Positions 1 to 5,862 of a stretch of DNA of 12,710 nucleotides are shown piece by piece. The notes below the pieces were generated by a model that saw nothing but the letters and a program-made list of their open reading frames with translations, had not been told where the DNA came from and did no database searches. The translations under genes and the position numbers were made by a program. Each line of letters opens with the position of its first letter. The first letter of the stretch is position 1. Source of the stretch: Parvularcula sp963922235 (GTDB lineage Bacteria > Pseudomonadota > Alphaproteobacteria > Caulobacterales > Parvularculaceae); the NCBI GenBank assembly GCA_963922235.1, contig CAWUIJ010000079.1:1-12710 (forward strand), in the 5' to 3' direction.

Positions 1-263
1 TAAGATGAGGACAAATCCTCCGCCCACGCATCCCATGTTTCCAGGCTAAAACTGAAGCCATGAAGCAAAAGAATAACAGGAGCATCACCGGGCCCCTCGT
101 CTCGAACGCGAACCCTTGCGCCAGCAATCTCGACATACTGGTCGGGCCCATCTGGCGTGAGAGCCGACGGTGGTTCAGCGGTTTTCGTCGCCTCATCACG
201 GGGCCAACCGAGATAGGCAGCCGCCAACGCAGCGATCACGATGATGACCCAAGCAATCCGCAT
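1..263 (-). CDS. Alpha/beta-fold hydrolase, N-terminal part only (runs off the left edge)
   Basis: An open minus-strand frame starts at ATG 263 and continues to the window edge, giving 87 complete codons. Residues 1-19 (MRIAWVIIVIAALAAAYLG) form a hydrophobic segment after one Arg, so the protein is probably a signal anchor or exported. A polar, proline-containing linker follows. Residues 43-84 look like the first strands of an alpha/beta hydrolase: 'VEIAGARVRVRDEGPG', then 'VILLLHGF' at 63-70, whose His-Gly is the usual oxyanion-hole motif, then 'WDAWAEDL'. The nucleophile elbow and catalytic triad lie outside the window, so the substrate class (ester, epoxide, haloalkane, lactone) is unknown. 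A good ribosome binding site (AAAGGTGAG) precedes the ATG. The gene lies directly behind the receptor gene and its terminator. Family membership is fairly secure; enzyme activity is inference. Confidence 0.82.
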   Translation of the reverse strand, partial: MRIAWVIIVIAALAAAYLGWPRDEATKTAEPPSALTPDGPDQYVEIAGARVRVRDEGPGDAPVILLLHGFSFSLETWDAWAEDLSSS

Positions 264-280
264 GGCTCTCACCTTTCGTC

Positions 281-322
281 AAAAAAAGAGCGCGGCCTGG
301 CGGGAGGTGTCCAGGCCACGCT
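281..322 (-). terminator. Rho-independent terminator after the TonB-dependent receptor gene
   Basis: Read on the minus strand, GGCCTGG (317-311) pairs perfectly with CCAGGCC (300-294) around a 10-base loop. After one C/A mismatch the stem extends by four more pairs (322-319 with 292-289). A C and a run of seven T (287-281) follow directly. The hairpin starts about 15 bases after the receptor stop codon. This is a textbook intrinsic terminator in the right orientation. It ends only 17 bases before the ATG of the downstream hydrolase. Confidence 0.9.
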
Positions 323-336
323 TCGATGTGTGGGAA

Positions 337-2619
337 TTAGTACCGATACTCAAGGCTAGCCGTGAACGTCGCTGGAGCTCCGTAGAAGGCTGAGTACGCA
401 CTATCCACACCAAGTTGGCTTGGTGTCACAAAGTTATAGGCGGCAACTCGGTACTCTTCGTCCGTCAGATTACGGCCGTAAAGTCCTACGCGCCAATGGT
501 CATTCGCGCTTGTCCATGTCGCCGACACGTTGAGCAGAGTGTACGCGTCCGGATCGAGCGCGGGACCACCCTCTGGGAATGTCGGGTTTGTACCTGCTTC
601 GAAACCATTGTTCTCAACGTTGAAGAGATTGTATCCGTCGCGATACTCCGCCGAGCCGTTGAAAGTCAGATCACCGCCAAAGATCTCCTGCGGAACATTC
701 CAGATGATACCGATCCTGCCGGTCAGCTCTGGTGTGTTCTGCGTCACGAATTGATCGGCGATGTTCACACCGGCTGAAAGGATCTCTTCGATCTCGGCGT
801 CGATCCAACCCATCACACCATTGATGGTGAGGCTATCTGTGAGGGCGAAGGCTGCTTCGACTTCAACACCGGTGTATTCAGACTTACCCGCGTTGAAGAC
901 TGACGAGACGAATGTATCGTTGGTGCCATCGTTGTCGCTGTCCGCACCCTGTTGAACGGTGATTTGCTGATCTTCATAGTCAGCAAGGAAGGCTGCGATT
1001 GCATAGGTCAGACGACCTTCTGCGAGTGAGCCTTTGGCGCCGATCTCGTAGCTTTGCACCGTTTCAGGACCAAAGCCTTCTTCAGAAAGACCTAGGGGAT
1101 CAAGATCTGCCCGGGCCCGCGGGTCAAAGCCGCCAGCCTTGAAGCCTTCTGAATAAGAAGCATACGTCGTGAAGTTGTCGACTGGCTTCCAAGACAGAGA
1201 CACGCGCGGCGTGAACTTCTCGTCGGTCCGCTCAAGACCTTGATAACCGGTATTGGTCGAGAAGAAGATCGACGCGGTGTTGCTTGGGTCAAAGGAACCT
1301 GAGCCCAGGCCAAGCCACGTTTCACGGGTCACGTCAGCCACTGTCTTATCCTCAGTGTAGCGACCACCAACAGAAAGGCTCCATTGGTCTGTGAGCTCGT
1401 AGGTCACATCGGCGTAGACCGCGATGTTCTCTTTTTCCTGCTCACCGGCTTGATAGACTGTGACGCCGAGACCGCCGAGGATCACGTCAAAAGCGCCCGA
1501 AGCCGTGCCATCGAGATAGTAGAGGCCAGCAACGCCGGAGAGCTTGCCGAAATTGAAAAGCGCCTGCAGCTCGTGGCTTTGCTGATCATCTTCGTAGATT
1601 GCTGGAACATCGAAATCAGGTTGCGGAAGCGCGTCGAAGTCGATGGGTGTCACGGTCTCGCTGTCACGATAAGCTGAGATCGACTTCAGAGTGACCGCAT
1701 CGCTTACGGTCCATTCGGCAGTCAAAGATACGCCGCGGGTTTCCACGCGGTTGTCATCGCCCAGACCCGCACGGGTGTCATAGACATTGTTTGTCACCGG
1801 GAACGTACCATCAGCACTGGGAAGAAGACGGTGGCCGTGGCGGGCGTTCGAATTGTCTTCCGTCTCATCAGCGCTGATCCGGACTTTGAAATTGTCCGTT
1901 GGCTGCCAAAGAGCACCCACGCGGTAAGCGCGCACATCTTTGTTGTAGTGCTCTGCTCCCGTGTTCAGGTTGGTGCCGAATCCATCGCGGCTGTAGTCGG
2001 CGATTGCACCTGTGACGGCAAGTGTGTTGTTGATCGGCACTGAGCCAGAGACTATTTGGTCGTACTGACCATAGGAGCCAAAGTTCACCCGCGCTTTGAA
2101 TTCCGGTTCTGTCAGACTCGGATCACGCGTGACATACTTAATCGCACCACCGATGGTGTTGCGGCCGTAGAGGGTCCCTTGCGGTCCACGGAGGACTTCG
2201 ATGCGGTCGATATCAAAGATATCAAGGACAGCGCCCTGTGGGCGAGCGACGAAGACATCGTCGATATACACACCAACGCCAGGCTCAAAACCCCAAAGCG
2301 GATCCTGCTGACCAACGCCGCGAATGAAGGCGATCAGTGTCGAATTCGAGCCGCGTGCGACTTCAATCGTCGCATTGGGTGTCAGGCGCTGAACGGATGT
2401 GATGTCGATAGCGCCAAGTGCATCAAGCTCTTCCCCGGTGGTTGCTGTCACGGCCAAGGGCACGTCTTGCAGCGTTTCTTCCCGGCGGCGGGCACTGACG
2501 ATCACGACATCGCCGTCATCATCGGTCACTTGGAATGCAGCGGCTCCTGTGGGCGCCAAAGGGGCCATCGCCGCCAAAAGAGCTGACGCGGACGCGCCGA
2601 GTGCGAAAACTGACTTCAT
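337..2619 (-). CDS. TonB-dependent outer-membrane receptor
   Basis: A 760-residue outer-membrane active-transport receptor that should import a substrate into the periplasm using TonB/ExbBD energy. Residues 1-28 are a signal peptide (MKSVFALG... ending in GAAA). A TonB-box-like DVVIVSA lies at 37-43, followed by the RRREETLQDVPLAVT stretch common in alphaproteobacterial receptors. The plug domain spans roughly 50-170 and carries the conserved RIEVLRGPQGTLYGRNTIGG at 139-158. The rest is beta-barrel, with late 'LYGRNLTDEEYR' and a terminal aromatic (EYRY) as expected for BAM recognition. The length is normal and there are no breaks. The start is supported by AGGGAGA about 8 bases upstream. An AraC-family gene lies just upstream on the same strand, a plausible regulator. 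The substrate (siderophore, sugar, aromatic or other) cannot be assigned from the sequence. Confidence 0.95.
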   Translation of the reverse strand: MKSVFALGASASALLAAMAPLAPTGAAAFQVTDDDGDVVIVSARRREETLQDVPLAVTATTGEELDALGAIDITSVQRLTPNATIEVARGSNSTLIAFIRGVGQQDPLWGFEPGVGVYIDDVFVARPQGAVLDIFDIDRIEVLRGPQGTLYGRNTIGGAIKYVTRDPSLTEPEFKARVNFGSYGQYDQIVSGSVPINNTLAVTGAIADYSRDGFGTNLNTGAEHYNKDVRAYRVGALWQPTDNFKVRISADETEDNSNARHGHRLLPSADGTFPVTNNVYDTRAGLGDDNRVETRGVSLTAEWTVSDAVTLKSISAYRDSETVTPIDFDALPQPDFDVPAIYEDDQQSHELQALFNFGKLSGVAGLYYLDGTASGAFDVILGGLGVTVYQAGEQEKENIAVYADVTYELTDQWSLSVGGRYTEDKTVADVTRETWLGLGSGSFDPSNTASIFFSTNTGYQGLERTDEKFTPRVSLSWKPVDNFTTYASYSEGFKAGGFDPRARADLDPLGLSEEGFGPETVQSYEIGAKGSLAEGRLTYAIAAFLADYEDQQITVQQGADSDNDGTNDTFVSSVFNAGKSEYTGVEVEAAFALTDSLTINGVMGWIDAEIEEILSAGVNIADQFVTQNTPELTGRIGIIWNVPQEIFGGDLTFNGSAEYRDGYNLFNVENNGFEAGTNPTFPEGGPALDPDAYTLLNVSATWTSANDHWRVGLYGRNLTDEEYRVAAYNFVTPSQLGVDSAYSAFYGAPATFTASLEYRY

Positions 2620-2712
2620 CTGATTGTCTCCCTAGTCCGGCTTTTTGCCGCCGTTTTCCAAGACGATATGCGTCACGAAGGGGCTCTCCAACGACCAGAG
2701 CGCGCATGAGCA

Positions 2713-2730
2713 GTGAACATATTCGATCAC
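2713..2730. promoter_or_regulatory. Imperfect dyad GTGA-N10-TCAC upstream of the receptor gene
   Basis: GTGA at 2713-2716 and TCAC at 2727-2730 form inverted half-sites, with further symmetric matches in the 10-base spacer. The dyad is about 95 bases before the receptor ATG. The spacer is longer than the 6 bases of a CRP site, so no known regulator is assigned. It may be a dimeric regulator site or chance. Confidence 0.3.
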
Positions 2731-2733
2731 AAC

Positions 2734-2750
2734 AGCGAAATAAGCGAAAT
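2734..2750. promoter_or_regulatory. Tandem AGCGAAAT direct repeat, candidate operator
   Basis: Two identical octamers AGCGAAAT (2734-2741 and 2743-2750) are separated by one base, a 9-base period. They lie between the AraC-family gene stop (2761) and the receptor start (2619). AraC/XylS proteins commonly bind directly repeated half-sites, so a link to the neighbouring regulator is plausible but inferred. I could not place a convincing -35/-10 pair in this 141-bp gap. Confidence 0.35.
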
Positions 2751-2760
2751 TGTGACTTTT

Positions 2761-3801
2761 TCAGCTCACCTGAGAGCAGCCATAGCCCTTGGGCGTCACG
2801 CCGTTCCACGCCTTAAACGCGCGGTTGAAGCTTCGGACGTCGGAAAACCCAAGGCGTTCCGCCACTTCCACGGGCGGAAGTCCGTCGGATATCAACCACT
2901 TGGCCTTTTCATCCAAGATTCGCTGACGCATATCTCTGAAGGAGGTTCCCTGTGCGGATAGATATCGCCGGAGTGTCGCTGTGCTTACGCCCATGGCAGC
3001 GGCCACGGCAGCCTGGTCGTGAAGCCCAGCCTCGATGAATCCAGCCACTTGGGTTTCGATCGGCGTTTGATCGCTCGTCCGGCCGTAGCGAAGCATTTGG
3101 TCAATACGCTGATCGACAGTGCCTTCATCGCGGCGGAACCGGATCTCCGTGTTCGCCTCTTCTTTGGTGTAAAGGAGGCTGTATTGCTGTGACTGCATTT
3201 CGAGCGGTACGCGCCAAAATGCGAGATGAGATTCGGCAGTGGGAACTTGAGGGCGTTTGACCCGGACGCGTGAGAGCCCTTTGACCGATGGTGCTGGCGC
3301 GATGGTCGAAAGAAAGGCGTGCAAGAAGACCAGCGTGGTTTCCATCACGAAGAAGGCTTCGTCGGCAGTCACTTCTGGGGTATACGGAAACGTGTTGTCG
3401 TCCACACAGAAAATCACGTGGTCGTCGGTTTCCTCGACGCGATTGAACTCACCGCCATGGAGAAGATTGTAGGACGTGGCGACGATGCCCATCGCCTCTT
3501 TGAGTGTCCCGTCTTCAGGAATGTGCTGCCTGACAAATTCGGTCGATCCCGGTAGCAACTGACGTTCCGACAGATGACAGGTCTCGTCACGCACTTGCTC
3601 CATGACCTGCGACCGGATGCGGAAGTAATCGATCAGCGGCAGTTCGGTGTCGGGCTGATAAGACAGCGCATCTGTTGCAAGCCCCACCGCGTTGGCCACA
3701 CCATCGGGATCAAGCCCTGCGCCTTCAATCAGTCGCTGGGCGTGCCGCACATGAAAACGAACCGTCACCGAGCCTCCCGCTGCATTCTCGTGTGATGTCA
3801 T
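2761..3801 (-). CDS. AraC/XylS-family transcriptional regulator
   Basis: A cytoplasmic DNA-binding regulator of about 346 residues. The N-terminal two thirds resemble the AraC arabinose-binding-like sensing domain family (Arabinose_bd, PF12625): 'AQRLIEGAGLDPDGVANAVGL' near the start, then 'LPLIDYFRIRSQVMEQV'. The last 100 residues are the double helix-turn-helix. They include 'AAVAAAMGVSTATLRRYL' for the first helix pair and the family signature 'VAERLGFSDVRSFNRAFKAW' followed by 'NGVTPKGY'. The minus-strand frame stays open through the tRNA-Val up to 3945, but those upstream codons are tRNA sequence read as protein, so they are excluded. The start shown is ATG 3801, which has no clear ribosome binding site. 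GTG 3768 is a strong alternative: GGGAGG lies 4 bases before it and the resulting N-terminus fits the family length better. The likely target is the receptor gene downstream; this is inference. Confidence 0.9.
   Translation of the reverse strand: MTSHENAAGGSVTVRFHVRHAQRLIEGAGLDPDGVANAVGLATDALSYQPDTELPLIDYFRIRSQVMEQVRDETCHLSERQLLPGSTEFVRQHIPEDGTLKEAMGIVATSYNLLHGGEFNRVEETDDHVIFCVDDNTFPYTPEVTADEAFFVMETTLVFLHAFLSTIAPAPSVKGLSRVRVKRPQVPTAESHLAFWRVPLEMQSQQYSLLYTKEEANTEIRFRRDEGTVDQRIDQMLRYGRTSDQTPIETQVAGFIEAGLHDQAAVAAAMGVSTATLRRYLSAQGTSFRDMRQRILDEKAKWLISDGLPPVEVAERLGFSDVRSFNRAFKAWNGVTPKGYGCSQVS
3773..3778 (-). promoter_or_regulatory. Candidate ribosome binding site GGGAGG for an alternative GTG start
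   Basis: GGGAGG on the minus strand is followed by a 4-base spacer and a GTG at 3768-3766, in frame with the AraC-family gene. The ATGs at 3801 and 3825 lack purine-rich sequence upstream. The spacing is on the short side, so this suggests, but does not prove, that translation begins at 3768. Confidence 0.4.
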
Positions 3802-3836
3802 ACCACGACATGGAGCGTAGCACATACCAGGCTGCA

Positions 3837-3862
3837 GAAGCTTGTGTTCGATCAAAAGCTTC
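3837..3862 (-). other. Hairpin downstream of tRNA-Val
   Basis: GAAGCTT (3862-3856 on the minus strand) pairs perfectly with AAGCTTC (3843-3837) around a 12-base loop, beginning 22 bases after the tRNA 3' end. There is no T tract after the stem, so it is a poor intrinsic terminator. It could be a processing or pausing structure between the tRNA and the AraC-family gene. Confidence 0.35.
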
Positions 3863-3884
3863 GGGCTGCGTTCAAACCGGGAAA

Positions 3885-3960
3885 TGGTGGGCGATGAGAG
3901 ACTCGAACTCCCGACATCCTCGGTGTAAACGAGGCGCTCTACCAACTGAGCTAATCGCCC
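3885..3960 (-). tRNA. tRNA-Val (anticodon UAC)
   Basis: A complete cloverleaf reads on the minus strand. The acceptor stem GGGCGAT (3960-3954) pairs with ATCGCCC (3895-3889). The D arm is GCTC...GAGC with AGTTGGTA in the loop. The anticodon stem CCTCG/CGAGG encloses TTTACAC, placing anticodon TAC at 3927-3925. The T arm is GGGAG-TTCGAGT-CTCTC. Discriminator A (3888) is followed by an encoded CCA (3887-3885). It starts 36 bases after the alkaline phosphatase stop codon, so it may be co-transcribed with that gene or have a promoter inside its 3' end; I found no clear promoter of its own. Confidence 0.97.
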
Positions 3961-3977
3961 GGGAACGCGGCCCTTAG

Positions 3978-4008
3978 CTGAAGCTTTCGCTGCGCGCTAG
4001 CGCTTCAG
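3978..4008 (-). other. Hairpin spanning the alkaline phosphatase stop codon
   Basis: CTGAAGC (4008-4002, minus strand, in the last codons of the gene) pairs perfectly with GCTTCAG (3984-3978). A smaller GCT/AGC pairing lies inside the loop. There is no T tract, so intrinsic termination is doubtful. It may stabilise the mRNA 3' end or mark a processing point before the tRNA. Confidence 0.35.
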
Positions 4009-5463
4009 GACATCTTCCATCACATAATAGATGATCGTCTGCTCATTGACACCGCTGAGGTAATGAGCGCCTGGGCCGATGGCATAGATCGCCACATCTT
4101 GTCCGCCATGGGTCTCTGAAAACAACGGAACTGTTGCTTGTTGGCGGTAGTCCTTCGTGATGGCCTCTTCATTGGTCACAAACGGCCGCCCTGCCCGTGT
4201 GGTCTCCGTTGCGGGGACGATCCTTGCGCCGGGTCCATTGGCGTAAGAAAGTGCCGTGTACGGCTTTTGGTCATTGGCCTGGACCGGCAAAGCGTCCGCT
4301 TGCCCTTGCGCGTTCACCGAGCGCACCACACCAAAAATCGGATTGCCCCGATGCGGGTAGCCGGCGAATGTCATCGTATGGCCGTGGTCAGCGGTGACGA
4401 TGATGAGCGTCTCTGAGGCATCGGTCATCTCTGAGGCGACCTTGACCGCCTCATCAAAAGCAATGGCATCGGTCAGTGCACGGTAAGCATTGCCACCATG
4501 ATGGGCGTGGTCGACGCGGCCTGCTTCGACCATCAGGAAGTAGCCATCTTCATCTTGAGACAGACGCTCAATCGCAAAGGCCGTCATCTCAGCGATTGAA
4601 GGCTCACCCGCCGGATCTTCGCCGCGATCGACTTCGTACTTCATGTGGCTGGGTTCGAAGAGACCGAGTACCTTGGCACTTGTTGCCGAGGCTGCGAGGC
4701 CTTCTGATGAGTAAACGACCTCATGATTGCTGCTGAGCGCGCGCCAGGCAGCGGTGAGATCACGGGAGTCGTCCCGCTCGCCTCTTCTGTTCGGGTATTC
4801 TGGATCAGACATAGCACTGGGAAGAAAATTCAACCGTCCGCCGCCCAGGGCGACGCGAATGTCATAGACCGAACCTGCTTCGATCAACTGAGCGGCTATA
4901 TCTGTACACGCAGAGTCGTCTGGTAAGTCCGTGTCGGCTTCCCAATCGCGGTCGGGACTTGATGCGTAGACAGCAGCAGGCGTTGCGTGGGTGATCCGTG
5001 CAGTGGAGACAACGCCAATCGCCCGGTCTGTCGCTGCAGCCACTTCAATGATGGTTGGGAGACGGTGTTCGAGGCTAGCCTCACAATCCCCACGCGCCAC
5101 CGTCTGGTCGACATTGACAACACCGGCTTTGGTCTTCTGACCACTGAGCATTGCCGTCGCTGTGCCAGCACTATCGGGCACCTGCAAGTTGGTGTTGTAG
5201 GTTTTGGAAAAGCCCGTGAACGGAAGCGTCTCGAAATGAAGGACGTGCTCTTCACCGGCGCTGCCCGCCAGCTGGCCAGCCAAAATCCGGGCCGCCGTGC
5301 TGGTGGTGACATCCATTCCGTCAGCGATGAAAAGGATGACATTCTTCGCTGGCCCTTCAATCGGCTGAACAGCCTTCCTAACCTCTAAGGCTGCCCGGCC
5401 TTCCGCTTCCCAATCCGTCACCGCTGTCGCAGCTTGAAATCCCAGCGCTAGTAGAGCGTCCAT
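3997..5463 (-). CDS. Alkaline phosphatase (PhoA family)
   Basis: A 488-residue zinc/magnesium phosphomonoesterase that releases phosphate from organic esters, normally in the periplasm. Key residues line up with E. coli PhoA. The metal ligand is D48 in 'ILFIADGM', and the nucleophile is S98 in 'VPDSAGTAT', which matches the family signature. R172 in 'SSPDRDW' probably binds phosphate. Further ligands are E313, D318, H322, D359/H360 in 'TADHGH' and H452 in 'ETHGGQD'. At the two PhoA positions that differ between enzyme groups it has His: H159 in 'THATP' (PhoA D153) and H319 (PhoA K328), as in animal enzymes. The start at ATG 5463 is fixed by a TGA four codons upstream and supported by GAGGGGA. 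The resulting N-terminus (MDALLALGFQAATA, then VTDWE) is a very short, uncharged signal-like segment, so export is uncertain. The gene follows the T6SS locus but has no evident functional link to it. Confidence 0.95.
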   Translation of the reverse strand: MDALLALGFQAATAVTDWEAEGRAALEVRKAVQPIEGPAKNVILFIADGMDVTTSTAARILAGQLAGSAGEEHVLHFETLPFTGFSKTYNTNLQVPDSAGTATAMLSGQKTKAGVVNVDQTVARGDCEASLEHRLPTIIEVAAATDRAIGVVSTARITHATPAAVYASSPDRDWEADTDLPDDSACTDIAAQLIEAGSVYDIRVALGGGRLNFLPSAMSDPEYPNRRGERDDSRDLTAAWRALSSNHEVVYSSEGLAASATSAKVLGLFEPSHMKYEVDRGEDPAGEPSIAEMTAFAIERLSQDEDGYFLMVEAGRVDHAHHGGNAYRALTDAIAFDEAVKVASEMTDASETLIIVTADHGHTMTFAGYPHRGNPIFGVVRSVNAQGQADALPVQANDQKPYTALSYANGPGARIVPATETTRAGRPFVTNEEAITKDYRQQATVPLFSETHGGQDVAIYAIGPGAHYLSGVNEQTIIYYVMEDVLKR

Positions 5464-5574
5464 GCTTTCCCCTCAAACATCGTCTCTGTGTGACACGTCG
5501 CTTCGAACAGAAACGCATGCGAGGCAACGGTTGGGCTGCATTCGCGCTCGTGTGCCGCAATTGTGAGTGATGCC
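5464..5574 (-). other. Intergenic region between the PAAR gene and the alkaline phosphatase gene
   Basis: These 111 bases should hold the end of the T6SS transcript and the phosphatase promoter. I find no stem plus T tract, so no intrinsic terminator. A short perfect palindrome, GTGTGACAC, lies at 5488-5496, about 25 bases before the ATG. A Pho box (two CTGTCA-like repeats at an 11-base period) is not present in recognisable form, so phosphate control cannot be claimed from sequence. Confidence 0.4.
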
Positions 5575-5862
5575 CTAGCCGCCGATCATGACGGTCGGTG
5601 CGCCAGCGACGATGCTTCCCCCATGGGCTGTAGTGTCTCCCATGCGAGCGGCCGGCATCTTGCCGATCATGACAGTCGCAGAGCCTTTGACAATCGTGTC
5701 AGGTGGGCCGACGCAGGTGGCCATATCGGTTGCGCGCGCCGCGGGCATCTTAGCAATCAAGACCGTGGGTTGGCCTTTGATGATCGGTCCACCGACGTGG
5801 GGAACCGTGCCTGTCACCATCGGACAGACATGCATATCACCGATACGCGCGGCAGGAGGCAT
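5575..5862 (-). CDS. PAAR-domain T6SS spike-tip protein
   Basis: A 95-residue minimal PAAR protein that should sit on the VgrG trimer as the sharp tip of the type VI spike. Three copies of a motif are visible: 'MPPAARIGD' (1-9), 'KMPAARATD' (38-46) and 'KMPAARMGD' (68-76). Each is followed by a strand pair ending in 'PTVLIA', 'ATVMIG' or 'PTVMIG'. H11, H22, C50 and H80 are the likely zinc ligands (three His and one Cys in solved PAAR structures). There is no C-terminal toxin domain, so it is a structural tip or adaptor rather than an evolved effector. Its ATG overlaps the TGA of the OmpA-family gene by one base (TGATG), implying translational coupling. No VgrG gene is in view, so its partner must be elsewhere. 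Confidence 0.93.
   Translation of the reverse strand: MPPAARIGDMHVCPMVTGTVPHVGGPIIKGQPTVLIAKMPAARATDMATCVGPPDTIVKGSATVMIGKMPAARMGDTTAHGGSIVAGAPTVMIGG

Noticed and set aside
60..359. Plus-strand open frame of 99 residues at the left edge
   Set aside because: It runs antisense to the hydrolase N-terminus and through the terminator, has no recognisable domain, and the minus strand gives clear family motifs.
2056..2586. Plus-strand open frame of 176 residues opposite the receptor gene
   Set aside because: Antisense shadow of the plug domain and signal peptide region.
2713..2730. CRP/FNR site
   Set aside because: The half-sites resemble GTGA/TCAC, but the spacer is 10 rather than 6 bases.
3885..3960. 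tRNA-Val as an attachment site for a mobile island
   Set aside because: I saw no second copy of the tRNA 3' end and no integrase gene in the window.
5464..5574. Pho box in front of the alkaline phosphatase
   Set aside because: Looked for CTGTCA-type repeats at an 11-base period; only a poorly matching pair at the wrong spacing is present.
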